Counted from the first letter of the stretch, positions 24,322 to 34,275 are shown. The stretch: 64,000 nt of DNA from Lachnospiraceae bacterium (GCA_017473115.1 JAFUNC010000004.1:62001-126000), one strand, 5' to 3'. Numbers and translations are program-made. The notes: a model not told the origin generated them from the letters alone.

Positions 24322-25005
24322 CTAAACAAGACTATTCAGTAATTCTTTGGTGATTTGTTCCGTATTAATTTTTTTATCTTTTACATATGCAATCTTGGAA
24401 TCAAAAGCGGTTCTTTTTTTCCACTTTGAAATCTTTTTACCGTGGTACTCCAATCTGCCGATACCGACTTTTTCCGGCATAAAATCCATAGCTGCAATAA
24501 CATAATCGTTTCCGTTATCTATACCGGCATATGCCTCACCATACAGGCCTCCGAATACATATATACTGTTGGTGGACATTAGCACGGCACCCTCCGAAAC
24601 ATTACCGAAAACAACCATATCTTTGTCTGCTTTTAAAATTTCTCCGGATTCAATGCATCTTTTATAAAAGACTACCCTTTCTTCCTTAGATACCGGTTCT
24701 GCCGGTACCGCTTCCTCAATTACCGGTTCTTCTGTTACTTCTTCCGATTCAGCCTGATGCCTGTCTAACAGATAAACAATATCCAGTTGTGTTTCTGCGG
24801 TAATCACATCAACAATACGCGACTCTTCCTCTTCCGAGAGTTCTCGCCCTTCCAAAGAAAGCACAGTCTGTACATTTCCGAAAAACTTCGCGGATTCACC
24901 GAACTTTCGGGCAATTTCAGATAAAAGTTCCTCGAAATCAAGTTCATTATTTAAATAAACCGTCATTCCGCCGGAAGTATTTTTTATCCTGACCGCATTT
25001 TTCAT
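24322..25005 (-). CDS. minC: MinC, FtsZ assembly inhibitor
   Basis: 227 residues. N-terminal FtsZ-inhibiting domain (~1-75, GGMTVYLNNELDFEELLSEI), an acidic linker (~86-108) and the C-terminal beta-helix (~112-205: IESGEILKADKDMVVFGNVS, VFGGLYGEAYAG) which binds MinD and dimerises. With minD and minE it places the division site. The start follows AGGAGGAG. Confidence 0.92.
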   Translation of the reverse strand: MKNAVRIKNTSGGMTVYLNNELDFEELLSEIARKFGESAKFFGNVQTVLSLEGRELSEEEESRIVDVITAETQLDIVYLLDRHQAESEEVTEEPVIEEAVPAEPVSKEERVVFYKRCIESGEILKADKDMVVFGNVSEGAVLMSTNSIYVFGGLYGEAYAGIDNGNDYVIAAMDFMPEKVGIGRLEYHGKKISKWKKRTAFDSKIAYVKDKKINTEQITKELLNSLV

Positions 25006-25024
25006 ATCGGCTCCTCCTGTTCTT

Positions 25025-27892
25025 CTAGTCTCCTGTTGTTGTCGCGGTTAAAGGCTGATCTGCCGTACCTGTAATAATCTCTTCTTCTTCTGCAAGTCCG
25101 TAGTAATACATAACTACATCCTTGGTGATTTGCGCAGCATAATCCGAAGTATATCCGTTCAAAACACGGATTGCTATGGCAATCTCCGGATCTTCATAAG
25201 GAGCATATCCTACAAAAAGTGCATGGTCGGCACGGGAAGCCGTTTCCTGTGCAGTACCGGTCTTACCGGCAACATCCACGGCAACCGTAGAAAAATATGC
25301 TTTTTTCTGGACCACCTGACGCATACCGGCATGTATTGCATCCCAGACATCGTCATCCAATTCAATTTCGTTTCTTATTTCTGCGCTATTATCAAACTGC
25401 AGGTTTCCGTTTGTGTCGGTAACTTTGTCAATCAGGGTAAGGTTATAAACCGTACCGCTGTTTGCCACTGCAGTGACATATCTTGCTAAACCTACTGTTG
25501 TATAGGCATGTGTACCCTGTCCGATTGCGGAAGGTACCGGAAATGCATCCGAAACCTGAGGACTTGCCTCTGAAATTTCCACGCCGGAAGGCTCACTTAA
25601 ACCAAACATATCCGTATATCTGGAAAGTGTTTCAATACCGACGGTTGCATTATAACCGTCCTCATCCTGAGACATACGATATCCGACTTCATAAAAATAA
25701 CAGTTGCAGGAATTTGCAATCGCTTCCGTAATATCAAGTCTTCCGTGGGCTCCAGGATAAATCCAGCATCGGTGAATGGTACCTGTTAACTTATCAAAAC
25801 TTCCTTCACATTTGATATCTTCATTTAGGGTAACCACATTTTCTTCCACTGCCGCAACGGACATACACATTTTCAGTGTGGAACCCGGAGCACTTTTATT
25901 CTGTGTGGCATAATTCCAAAGAGGTCTTGATAAATCACTGTTTAACCGTGCCAGATATTCGGAATCGGCTGAATTTGCAAGACGGTTATTATCATATCCC
26001 GGATACGAAACAAGTGCTTTTACATCTCCGGTATTGACATCCGTAATGACACATGAGCCCGAACAGGGGTCCAATGCCAATTGCGCCGGAGTAATTTCAA
26101 GATTAGAAATACAATCAATGATAAAATTATACGCTGAAATACGTCCGCTCTTAAGTCCCGTAATCTTGGATTCATCCACATTAATCAAATCCTGATCCCA
26201 AAGAATCACACAAATCTGTTTGCCTGTAATGTTATTGTTGGCAATCATATATTTGTAAAGTTTTTTGTTAAATTCAGAATTATTTTGAAGGGAATCAATA
26301 ATATAATCTACCAGTCCGGCATAGATTTCATCCGAATCAGAATACTGTACTTCCAAATCAAGTTTGGTGGTATCCACCCAGTTCATGGAAATTGCATAAT
26401 TCAAATATTCTTTTAGACTGATGGTCTCATCCCTGGTCCACGCAATATAAGTAGGATCCGTGGTATCAATGGCATCACGAATCAATACACCATGGTTATC
26501 CGATAAAAGAAGGGTTACTATGTAACTTTCATAATTTTGATATTCTTTGGATAATTTATTATATGGTGTCGCACTGACCATTAACTCATCATACAACTCT
26601 GCCGAAACATTATCCTTCTTGATAAGAAACTTTTCATATACTTCTTTTTCCGTTTCGCTGGCATAACTTTTTGAAAAACGGGAGGTATCAATGACATTAT
26701 TGTTAAAAAGTGCAAAATAAACATCATCAATAGGAATATACATATCCTTGGACGCTTCATCTTCGGGACTGACCTTGGTGTTTCTGATTTTATTGACCAA
26801 AATACCGGCAATCTTCTGTTCCAAAATATTATAGACCGCAATCTGTAAGTCTCTGTCAATGGTTAAATAAATATCATTCCCCGCTATGGGTTCTACATAA
26901 TCCGCTGTTTCAATGATTTTACCCATATTATCTACGTAAATGGTTTCCGAACCTTTTATGCCTTGCAAATAACTCTCCATGGATTGTTCAATACCGGTTT
27001 TACCCACATAATCGTTTAAGGAATAATTTTCATTCTCTGCAGATAAAATTGCATACTCTTCCGTGGAAATCTTACCCGTATAACCGATAATCTGGGAAAA
27101 ATACACCGGATCGTTATATTTACGGATGGTATCCTGTGCCACACTGACACCGGGCAATACATCACTGTTTTCAATTACAACTGCCAAAGTTTCCTCCGAA
27201 ACATCAGAAGCAACCGTTGTGGCAATATATTTCTGGTAACTGTTTAATGATAACGCATATCGGATGGTAATAATCTGGACAACCTCTTCTTTGGTATACC
27301 CGCCTCCGGGTATAAAAGAAGAATTTACACCGGGTTCCGCATAATAACCGATGCCGTATTTTTTTCGTCCGCATAAATATTCAATGACATCGTCCGGCGT
27401 GGATGTTTTCTCATCATATTCCAAATCGGAAGTATATTTTTTACCATAGATATCAGCAAGAAATCGTAATAACTTCGTACCGTCCACCGTAAAAACGTAT
27501 TCTCCGTCTTCGTTGACACGAATATTGAAATCACTGATGACCTCATCTCCGTTCTGTTCCACCAGTTTAATCAAGCGGTAGATGGTATCATTCAATGTTG
27601 CATTTTTATCACTGCCGGACTCATAAACATCCTCCAAAGTAATGTTATAAGCCAATTCATTGTAAGCAAGTAAATTACCATTACAATCATAAATGTTTCC
27701 TCGGGTGCTGGGGAGCGAACGCTCTCTGACGATTTTAAGGCGGAAGTTATTCAGATAATCTTCTCCCTTAACAATCTGTAAATCGAACAATCTATATACA
27801 AGTGTAGAGCAAAGAAGAATAAAGGCAATTAAAAGCACAAAAAGTCTGGATGAAATTACTGTTATAATTGATTCTTTCCACTTACTGAACAA
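25025..27892 (-). CDS. PBP2, elongation-specific transpeptidase with a large insertion
   Basis: 955 residues, far longer than typical class B PBP2 (~620-720). Order: one membrane helix (~16-36), dimerisation domain (RLKIVRERSLPSTRGNIYD), then the transpeptidase domain. The active-site SxxK is S671-K674 (APGSTLKM), SxN is in NSCNCYF and KTG in VAGKTGTAQ. Between the first domain element LTIDRDLQ (343) and SGSCVITDVNTGDV (611) there are ~240 residues of non-family, Asp/Asn/Tyr-rich sequence. It crosslinks peptidoglycan with RodA. The start is TTG, 9 nt after GAGGAG at the end of mreD; no ATG fits better. Confidence 0.9.
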   Translation of the reverse strand: MFSKWKESIITVISSRLFVLLIAFILLCSTLVYRLFDLQIVKGEDYLNNFRLKIVRERSLPSTRGNIYDCNGNLLAYNELAYNITLEDVYESGSDKNATLNDTIYRLIKLVEQNGDEVISDFNIRVNEDGEYVFTVDGTKLLRFLADIYGKKYTSDLEYDEKTSTPDDVIEYLCGRKKYGIGYYAEPGVNSSFIPGGGYTKEEVVQIITIRYALSLNSYQKYIATTVASDVSEETLAVVIENSDVLPGVSVAQDTIRKYNDPVYFSQIIGYTGKISTEEYAILSAENENYSLNDYVGKTGIEQSMESYLQGIKGSETIYVDNMGKIIETADYVEPIAGNDIYLTIDRDLQIAVYNILEQKIAGILVNKIRNTKVSPEDEASKDMYIPIDDVYFALFNNNVIDTSRFSKSYASETEKEVYEKFLIKKDNVSAELYDELMVSATPYNKLSKEYQNYESYIVTLLLSDNHGVLIRDAIDTTDPTYIAWTRDETISLKEYLNYAISMNWVDTTKLDLEVQYSDSDEIYAGLVDYIIDSLQNNSEFNKKLYKYMIANNNITGKQICVILWDQDLINVDESKITGLKSGRISAYNFIIDCISNLEITPAQLALDPCSGSCVITDVNTGDVKALVSYPGYDNNRLANSADSEYLARLNSDLSRPLWNYATQNKSAPGSTLKMCMSVAAVEENVVTLNEDIKCEGSFDKLTGTIHRCWIYPGAHGRLDITEAIANSCNCYFYEVGYRMSQDEDGYNATVGIETLSRYTDMFGLSEPSGVEISEASPQVSDAFPVPSAIGQGTHAYTTVGLARYVTAVANSGTVYNLTLIDKVTDTNGNLQFDNSAEIRNEIELDDDVWDAIHAGMRQVVQKKAYFSTVAVDVAGKTGTAQETASRADHALFVGYAPYEDPEIAIAIRVLNGYTSDYAAQITKDVVMYYYGLAEEEEIITGTADQPLTATTTGD

Positions 27893-27898
27893 TGACTT

Positions 27899-28408
27899 TT
27901 ACTCCTCTTTTTTCTTCTCCGCACGTCTGAAAATATCAGAAATTAACAACAATATCGGATAAAAAATAACCGCTACAAAAATGGTATATACCAATTCAGG
28001 CAAAATAATATTTAAGAAATAATATCCAAAATCAAATCTGCTTCTTAAAAGGAACAACAACACATATACTGTCAAAGAATACAGTAAATCGCTGACTGTA
28101 ATCATAATCAGGGGTAATTTAATATCGTCCGGATAAAAGATATTATGGAAAAAGCCGTTCAAATACCCGATATACATATATAAAAGTGCATAAAAACCAA
28201 TAATATCAAAGAAAAAAATGTCCATTAAAAGTCCGCAAAAGAAACCTACAAACACACCAAAGCGGTCTCCCTGCATAAAACCGCTGCAGGCCGTTAAAAT
28301 AATCAAAAGATTCGGTACAATACCTTGAATAGCCAAAGCACGAAAAACCGTACTTTGTAATATAAACGATATGAAAATTAAAATAACTGCGGTAATAACC
28401 TTTTTCAT
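27899..28408 (-). CDS. mreD: MreD, rod-shape determining membrane protein
   Basis: 169 residues, about five membrane helices, including the family-like segment GIVPNLLIILTACSGFMQGDRFGVFVGFFCG. MreD links MreC to the elongation complex in the membrane. Start ATG at 28408 lies 6 nt after AGGTG; a GTG at 28417 overlaps this site. It ends 6 bp before the PBP2 start codon. Confidence 0.9.
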   Translation of the reverse strand: MKKVITAVILIFISFILQSTVFRALAIQGIVPNLLIILTACSGFMQGDRFGVFVGFFCGLLMDIFFFDIIGFYALLYMYIGYLNGFFHNIFYPDDIKLPLIMITVSDLLYSLTVYVLLFLLRSRFDFGYYFLNIILPELVYTIFVAVIFYPILLLISDIFRRAEKKKEE

Positions 28409-28473
28409 ATTTAACACCTGACGTTTTAAGCAGTATTCTGTCTTACGTTGAAATTATGAACATTTCCCCTGCT

Positions 28474-29340
28474 TTAATCTATAGTTTGTTTTAATTCCGT
28501 AATTACCAACACTTCACTCAAATGTTTGAAATCAACTGCCGGTGTAATATACCCTGACTTGGTCAAATTATTGGAATCCTCTTCTATGTAACTGACGTAA
28601 CCAATTAAAATCCCGGGCTGATAACGGTCACTGATATCCGAAGTAACAACCTTATCCCCTACAACAACTTTATCATCTTCATCTACTAACTGGCTGAAAC
28701 GAATATAACCGTTTTCCATGGTAGATAAATCACCACTGACAATTAAATTGTCCGAAGTCGATAAAACCGTCGCACTGACATTGGATGTATCATCAATAAT
28801 GGATATAACCTGTGCCCAGTTGGGCCCCACTTCCACAACACGTCCTACCAGACCGCTTCCCGCCATAATATTCATATTGGGCTGAATTCCGTCATTGGAG
28901 CCTTTATTGATGACAAAGGTATCAAACCAGTTATTGGAACCTCCCATGATAATGCGGGCACCGATTTTATCATAATCGGAATATTGCTGATCCAGAGAAT
29001 ATAATTCTCTTAATGTATTTAACTCATACTTATCCTGCATCAAAGCAGTATTCTCAATGGTAAGTTCATCAACCTGTTGTTTCAGGGCTTCATTTTCTGC
29101 AAGTAAATCATTTATCTGAGCAACTAATTCTGCCTTTTCAGTCAAATAGCCGCCCACTTTACTCAAACCGTTCTGAAAAGGCACAATGGTATATCCAACA
29201 ATATAGTTCGCCGTATTAAATTTAAAATCTGTCATAAACGTTAAACACATCAATAAAACACATACGGAAGATAAAATCAAAATCCAGTATTTTACCGGTA
29301 ATCTAAAACGTTCTTTTTTTCTTCTTACAAGAGGGCTCAT
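28474..29340 (-). CDS. mreC: MreC, rod-shape determining protein
   Basis: 288 residues: a basic N-terminus, one membrane helix (~18-40), a coiled coil (~65-110, Leu/Glu/Asn heptads) and the extracytoplasmic double beta-barrel domain (GARIIMGGSNNWFDTFVINK, GLVGRVVEVGPNWAQVISII). It scaffolds PBP2 outside the membrane. Encoded between mreB and mreD as usual. Confidence 0.94.
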   Translation of the reverse strand: MSPLVRRKKERFRLPVKYWILILSSVCVLLMCLTFMTDFKFNTANYIVGYTIVPFQNGLSKVGGYLTEKAELVAQINDLLAENEALKQQVDELTIENTALMQDKYELNTLRELYSLDQQYSDYDKIGARIIMGGSNNWFDTFVINKGSNDGIQPNMNIMAGSGLVGRVVEVGPNWAQVISIIDDTSNVSATVLSTSDNLIVSGDLSTMENGYIRFSQLVDEDDKVVVGDKVVTSDISDRYQPGILIGYVSYIEEDSNNLTKSGYITPAVDFKHLSEVLVITELKQTID

Positions 29341-29355
29341 ACTTTGCCTTTCCTT

Positions 29356-30351
29356 TTATCGCTGATATGCAACCGACTTAAACTTATCATTCTTCATAAT
29401 TTCGGCAATACCGTCAATTACGCTTTCCACCGCTGCATCTGCCACATTCACCTTCAAACCGGTTCCGTTGGCCAAAATCGTGCCAAAATCACTTACTAAA
29501 GAACCGCCTCCGGTTAAATAGAGACCGTGACGATAAATGTCTGCGGACAACTCAGGCGGAGTACGTTCCAAAATAATTTTGACATTATCGATAATTGTTT
29601 TAAAATGCTCTCTTAAACATTCATCAACCAGTTCCGTAGGAATTTCACGTTCCATAGGCAGACCGGATACGATGTCTCGACCGTAAACAACCGCTTTTTC
29701 TTTCTTCTGCTTTAATTCATGAAGACTCATTTTTAACTTTTCTGCGGTCTTAAATCCGATTAAAAGATTATACTCTCTTCTTACTGCTGCACGGATGGCA
29801 TCATCAAACTTATATCCGCCGGTTTTGATTAACTTACTCAATACAATACCGCCCAAAGAAAGAATGGAAATTTCCGTGGTATTATATCCCACATCCACAA
29901 CCATAACACCCTGGGATGTTTTTACATCAACACCAAGACCGATTCCGTTGGCAACCGCTTTTTCTACCATCATAATCTTTTTCGGCTTTAAATTGGCATC
30001 TTTGATCAAGTCATAAAATGCACGTTTTTCCACTTCTGTCACATCTGTAGGAACCGCAATGTAATATTCTGCGTTTTTATAATTCCCTTTGGATACATCG
30101 GTGATAAAATAACGTAACAGAATCTGCATATTTTTAATATCCGCAATAACGCCGCTGGTCAACGGATAAGTCACCTGGATATTATCCGGGGCTTTTTCAT
30201 ACATTTCAAAGGCAGAATCCCCATATGCAAACACATTATTTTTATTTTCAATGGCAATCATATTTTTCTCTACCATTGTCGCAGAAGTACGTTCGTTAAA
30301 AATTCGAATTGTACTTGTACCTAAATCAATACCAAAAACATTATTTGTCAT
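29356..30351 (-). CDS. mreB: MreB/Mbl family actin-like protein
   Basis: 331 residues. Actin-fold motifs: phosphate 1 FGIDLGTSTIRIF, connect/phosphate 2 VMVVDVGYNTTEISIL and the adenosine motif LYLTGGGSLVSDFG. It forms membrane-bound filaments that guide elongation. I used the ATG at 30351, after AAAGGTATC; a GTG 13 codons upstream is unlikely. First gene of the mreB-to-dac cluster with a good promoter at 30464-30492. It could be mreB or the mbl paralogue. Confidence 0.92.
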   Translation of the reverse strand: MTNNVFGIDLGTSTIRIFNERTSATMVEKNMIAIENKNNVFAYGDSAFEMYEKAPDNIQVTYPLTSGVIADIKNMQILLRYFITDVSKGNYKNAEYYIAVPTDVTEVEKRAFYDLIKDANLKPKKIMMVEKAVANGIGLGVDVKTSQGVMVVDVGYNTTEISILSLGGIVLSKLIKTGGYKFDDAIRAAVRREYNLLIGFKTAEKLKMSLHELKQKKEKAVVYGRDIVSGLPMEREIPTELVDECLREHFKTIIDNVKIILERTPPELSADIYRHGLYLTGGGSLVSDFGTILANGTGLKVNVADAAVESVIDGIAEIMKNDKFKSVAYQR

Positions 30352-30463
30352 AATGATACCTTTCTTTTGTAATTTATCTGCCCGTACCAAACGGACCTAT
30401 AGATTGCAAATAAATTATATTTTTATAAAAAATAATCATTTATTTCTTCGTATGAACATAGTT

Positions 30464-30492
30464 ATTTTATCATAGAAAAAATATGATGTACA
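30464..30492 (-). promoter_or_regulatory. Promoter of the mreB-mreC-mreD-pbp2-min-rodA cluster
   Basis: Minus strand: -35 TGTACA (30487-30492), 17-nt spacer, extended TGA then -10 TAAAAT (30464-30469). A leader of ~105 nt would follow. The 246-bp gap to the next gene has nothing else notable. Confidence 0.55.
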
Positions 30493-30597
30493 CCAAATCT
30501 AACGAAAAAATTTCGACTTATTTCGTGCCTGTTCATTGCCTGTCAGACAAGATATTTGTCAATTCATTATAAAACAAGCCTCAACGATACCAAAATA

Positions 30598-31908
30598 CTA
30601 CTGTTTACGTACAATTTTGCCGTTTGTTTCGTCTACGGCAAGAATTCCTGCATTCAGCAAAGACTGCATGGACATCATAATGCCGTACTTGGCGTGCGGC
30701 CAGGTTAAACCTCCCTGGAAATATACCGCATAAGGCGGTTTAATCGGTGCATCTGCACTCAATTCGATGGAAGAACCGGACACGAAAGCACCAGCCGCCA
30801 TAATAACATCACTGTCATACCCCGGCATTGCCCAAGGTTCAGCAAATACATGGCTGTCAACCGGCGATGACTTCTGAATCCCCTGACAAAATGCAATCAC
30901 TGCTTCCGGCGAGCCAAGTGTGATGGCCTGAATAATGTCATGACGCTCTTCTGTTCCGGTAGGAATTACCAGATAACCTAACTTTTCATAAAGACTTGCT
31001 GCGAAAATCGCACCTTTTTCCGCATTTGCCACAACGGTGGGCGCAAGGAAAAATCCCTGATAAAAGTCCTTTAAAACACCCAAAGAAGCACCAACTTCCT
31101 TGCCCAATCCGGGAGAAGTCAAACGAAATGCCGCATTGTCAACACATTCCTGTTTTCCGGCAATATACCCGCCGATGGGAGCAAGTCCGCCGCCCGGGTT
31201 CTTAATCAGAGAACCTACTACCATATCCGCCCCAACATCACTGGGTTCTAACGCTTCCACAAACTCGCCGTAACAGTTATCTACCATACAAATCACATCA
31301 GGTTTGATGTCTTTTACGAATTTTATCAACTTACCAATCTCTTTTACGCCAAAAGACGGTCTGGTCTGATAACCTTTGGAACGTTGAATTGTAACTAATT
31401 TAGTCTTTTCATTGATTGCTTTGGCAATATTGTCGTAGTCAAAAGTGCCGTCTGCCAACAAATCCACCTGTCGGTATGAAATGCCGTATTCTTTTAAAGA
31501 GCCCTTGGAATCGCGGATACCGATTACTTCTTCTAACGTATCGTAAGGCTTACCTACAGGGCTTAACAGTTCGTCACCGGGGCGCAAATTACTCATAAGT
31601 GCCAGTGCCAGTGCATGAGTTCCGCAGGTAATCTGCGGACGCACAAGGGCATCTTCCGTATGGAATACATCGGCATAAACACGCTCCAGAGTATCACGTC
31701 CGATATCGCTGTATCCGTAGCCGCTGGTACCCAGCATGCAGGCTTCGCTGACCTGATTCTTTTGCATGGCTGCTAGCACTTTCATCTGATTGATTTCAGC
31801 CATTTTATCAATTTCGGCAAATCGAGGTTCCAATTCTGCCAGTACTTCGGATGCATAGTTATAGAGGGCATCGGAGATACCCATATTTCTGTAAATATTT
31901 TCAGTCAT
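30598..31908 (-). CDS. Methionine gamma-lyase-like PLP enzyme (YnbB/aluminium-resistance family)
   Basis: 436 residues of fold-type I PLP enzyme: GTSGYGYSDIGRDTLERVYA, VRPQITCGTHALALAL, PLP-aspartate region VICMVDNCYGEFVE and the Schiff-base lysine in VVGSLIKNPGGGLAP. This branch is annotated as methionine gamma-lyase family or aluminium resistance protein; in Bacillus ynbB lies near glnA and miaA-hfq. Cys/Met gamma-elimination is plausible but the substrate is not known. Here it is in the miaA region. Ribosome binding site weak (GGTTTGG). A hairpin-like GACAAGATATTTGTC (30547-30561) lies downstream but lacks a T-tract. Confidence 0.85.
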   Translation of the reverse strand: MTENIYRNMGISDALYNYASEVLAELEPRFAEIDKMAEINQMKVLAAMQKNQVSEACMLGTSGYGYSDIGRDTLERVYADVFHTEDALVRPQITCGTHALALALMSNLRPGDELLSPVGKPYDTLEEVIGIRDSKGSLKEYGISYRQVDLLADGTFDYDNIAKAINEKTKLVTIQRSKGYQTRPSFGVKEIGKLIKFVKDIKPDVICMVDNCYGEFVEALEPSDVGADMVVGSLIKNPGGGLAPIGGYIAGKQECVDNAAFRLTSPGLGKEVGASLGVLKDFYQGFFLAPTVVANAEKGAIFAASLYEKLGYLVIPTGTEERHDIIQAITLGSPEAVIAFCQGIQKSSPVDSHVFAEPWAMPGYDSDVIMAAGAFVSGSSIELSADAPIKPPYAVYFQGGLTWPHAKYGIMMSMQSLLNAGILAVDETNGKIVRKQ

Positions 31909-32002
31909 TATTGTGTACCAAACCTTTGTAATTTATGATTTCTATCAATGAATAAATTTATATCTTTCAATTTTTATATCAAATTAATAAAGCATCTGAC
32001 TT

Positions 32003-32557
32003 CTACAATTTTGTATCATCATAGATTGCTCTTACACCACCGATAAATTTTGCTCTGGTCCTTGCACATACTACATGTGCTTCACCAATTTTATCAGAAG
32101 ATAAACGAACCGGCACTGCCACATCTTTTAAGTGCATACCGATTAAGGTATCGCCGATGTCCATACCTGCATGAGCTTTGATATGTTCCACGGCAACAGA
32201 CTTCTCTAAAAACTTATAAGCCGCAGTCGCAAAAGACCCGCCCGCCTTGGGCTGTGGCATTACATTCACTTCTTCATAACCATACTGTTTTGCCGCTTCT
32301 GCTTCAAGAATCAAAGCACGATTTAAGTGTTCGCAACACTGGGCCGCAAGATATACTTTTGCTTCCTTGGTTGCTTCATAAACTCCTTCAAAAAGACTTT
32401 CTGCCAATTCAGGACTGGAAAAAGAACCGATTCCCTGTCCAGCCACTTCACTGGTGGAACAACCGATGACAAGAATTTGTCCTTCTTTTATCTTGGAAAC
32501 TTCTATCAGTTCTTTCGTTAAGTTATAGCCTTGTTGTTTAATGGTTTCTAAATTCAT
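32003..32557 (-). CDS. TIGR01440/DUF436 family protein (YwlG-like)
   Basis: 184 residues: VIGCSTSEVAGQGIGSFSSP, AAQCCEHLNRALILE, VNVMPQPKAGGSFATAAY and HAGMDIGDTLIGMHL are the family's conserved blocks. Its biochemical function is unknown to me. Good AAGGAAG site before the ATG. It sits between miaA and the methionine-gamma-lyase-like gene. Confidence 0.88.
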   Translation of the reverse strand: MNLETIKQQGYNLTKELIEVSKIKEGQILVIGCSTSEVAGQGIGSFSSPELAESLFEGVYEATKEAKVYLAAQCCEHLNRALILEAEAAKQYGYEEVNVMPQPKAGGSFATAAYKFLEKSVAVEHIKAHAGMDIGDTLIGMHLKDVAVPVRLSSDKIGEAHVVCARTRAKFIGGVRAIYDDTKL

Positions 32558-32615
32558 ACTATTAAACTTCCTTTATAGATTTTATTTTTTTGCACATAAA
32601 ATACATCTAACATAT

Positions 32616-33569
32616 TTATTCAACAATATTTTTTTCGCGCAAATACTTCATCATCTCTTCAAACACCGCATCATCATTATGCCCGAATTCGCTTTTATCA
32701 AGCCACTTCACGTCTTTTTCTCGTTTAAACCAGGTAATCTGACGCTTTGCAAAATGTCGGGTGTCGCGTTTTAGGATATAAACTGCTTCTTCCAAAGTGA
32801 TTTCTCCTTCTAAATATGCAAGAATTTCCTTATATCCCAAACCCTGCATAGAGATATCATTACGGTTCAAGCCTTCCGCCTGCAATGCTTTTACCTCGTC
32901 AATCAGACCTTTTTCCAGCATAATATCGATACGTTTTTCAATTCGCTCATAGAGAAGTTTTCTGTCATCTGTCAGTACAAAAAAAGCATAATTATAAGGC
33001 GATTCCTTCTCAGCCTGCTCCGCATTGTGTGTCGAAATCTTCTCATGATGTGTTTCATAAAATTCCAATGCACGAATCACACGTTTTACGTTGCCCGCCG
33101 GAATTGCTTCGGCAGACTCAGGATCTACGGCTTTTAGACGTTGGTGCAAGGCTTCCTTGCCGAATTCATCCGCAAATCGTTGTAATTCATCGCGTAAGAA
33201 AGTATTTGCCTCTTCCTCTTCTTTGAATTCAATATCATACAAAAGAGACTGGATATAAAAGCCGGTTCCGCCTACCAAAACAGGAATTTTACCCTTGGCA
33301 TAAATCTCAGCCATTGCCTCTTTGGCCATCGTTTGAAACCGCACAATATTAAACTCTTCCGTAGGTTCCAGCACATCAATCAAATAATGCTTAACCCCCT
33401 GCATCTCATCGGGCATTATCTTTGCAGAACCGATATCCATACGTTTATAAACCTGCATGGAATCTGCAGAAATAATCTCACCGTTTACAGCCTTGGCAAG
33501 TCGTATGGAATTGTCTGTTTTACCCACTGCCGTAGGTCCGGCAAGGATGATTAATTTCGGTTTCTGCAT
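32616..33569 (-). CDS. miaA: tRNA dimethylallyltransferase MiaA
   Basis: 317 residues. P-loop LIILAGPTAVGKTD, DSMQVYKRMDIGSAK, VGGTGFYIQSLLYDI and a C-terminal RDTRHFAKRQITWFKRE are diagnostic. It prenylates A37 of tRNAs reading UNN codons. MiaB, encoded at 44.5-46 kb, then methylthiolates the same base. Start at 33569 after GGAG; an upstream in-frame GTG is not supported. Normally it directly follows mutL; here one unknown gene intervenes. Confidence 0.95.
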   Translation of the reverse strand: MQKPKLIILAGPTAVGKTDNSIRLAKAVNGEIISADSMQVYKRMDIGSAKIMPDEMQGVKHYLIDVLEPTEEFNIVRFQTMAKEAMAEIYAKGKIPVLVGGTGFYIQSLLYDIEFKEEEEANTFLRDELQRFADEFGKEALHQRLKAVDPESAEAIPAGNVKRVIRALEFYETHHEKISTHNAEQAEKESPYNYAFFVLTDDRKLLYERIEKRIDIMLEKGLIDEVKALQAEGLNRNDISMQGLGYKEILAYLEGEITLEEAVYILKRDTRHFAKRQITWFKREKDVKWLDKSEFGHNDDAVFEEMMKYLREKNIVE

Positions 33570-33582
33570 AATTACTCCTGTT

Positions 33583-34275
33583 TTATAATGTACTATAACC
33601 AATATCTACAAACCTTCTGTTTTCTTCATCAACAAGAATTGCCCAATATGAACCATCATAATAATTATATTGCAAAATTGTATAATCTTCCAAACTTTCA
33701 TCAACAGCATTGTCATACCAATCACGAATCGGAAATGCTGTATGAAATGATGTAATATCTATATAATCACTTACCTTTGCACCATATCCGTATAAAAAAC
33801 CAAATTTATGTCTTGATAACGACAAAATTTCTTTGTAATCCATATCTATATAATTATCTTCTAGATATTTCATTTCTATTAATTCTTTTTCTGTGTATAC
33901 ATTATAATCTAAACAAGGTTCCCAGCCTGGCCGGTAACCTATCCAACCTTCCTCAGATTTATATATTGCAGGATAATGAAAAACTTCATCCTTAATGTTT
34001 TCCATCAAAATATCATATTCTTCCTCATCATTTACCACAAATGAAAATATATGTCGGCTTGTAAAGAAGGGATCTTTAGCATGAAAATATCTTAAATCAC
34101 TCGCACTTTCCGGCACATCAATTTTGGAAACACCACCATATTCTATAAATTCCCCCACTGAATCAAAATTTTCCTTTTTTATAGGAAATTTGATTTTATA
34201 TAACACAACAACTAAAACTACAAGACAAAATAAAACAATTGCCACTATAATAAGAGGTTTTACTGCTTTTTTCAT
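33583..34275 (-). CDS. Membrane-anchored hypothetical protein between mutL and miaA
   Basis: 230 residues I do not recognise. A short basic N-terminus is followed by one strongly hydrophobic helix (~5-27, VKPLIIVAIVLFCLVVLVVV), then a 200-residue extracytoplasmic domain rich in Tyr, Asp and Glu with a few tryptophans, ending in WAILVDEENRRFVDIGYSTL. Start ATG at 34275 after AAAGGAG. It is more AT-rich than mutL and miaA on either side, and it interrupts a gene pair that is usually adjacent, suggesting insertion into the operon. 13 bp to miaA implies co-transcription. Function unknown. Confidence 0.65.
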   Translation of the reverse strand: MKKAVKPLIIVAIVLFCLVVLVVVLYKIKFPIKKENFDSVGEFIEYGGVSKIDVPESASDLRYFHAKDPFFTSRHIFSFVVNDEEEYDILMENIKDEVFHYPAIYKSEEGWIGYRPGWEPCLDYNVYTEKELIEMKYLEDNYIDMDYKEILSLSRHKFGFLYGYGAKVSDYIDITSFHTAFPIRDWYDNAVDESLEDYTILQYNYYDGSYWAILVDEENRRFVDIGYSTL

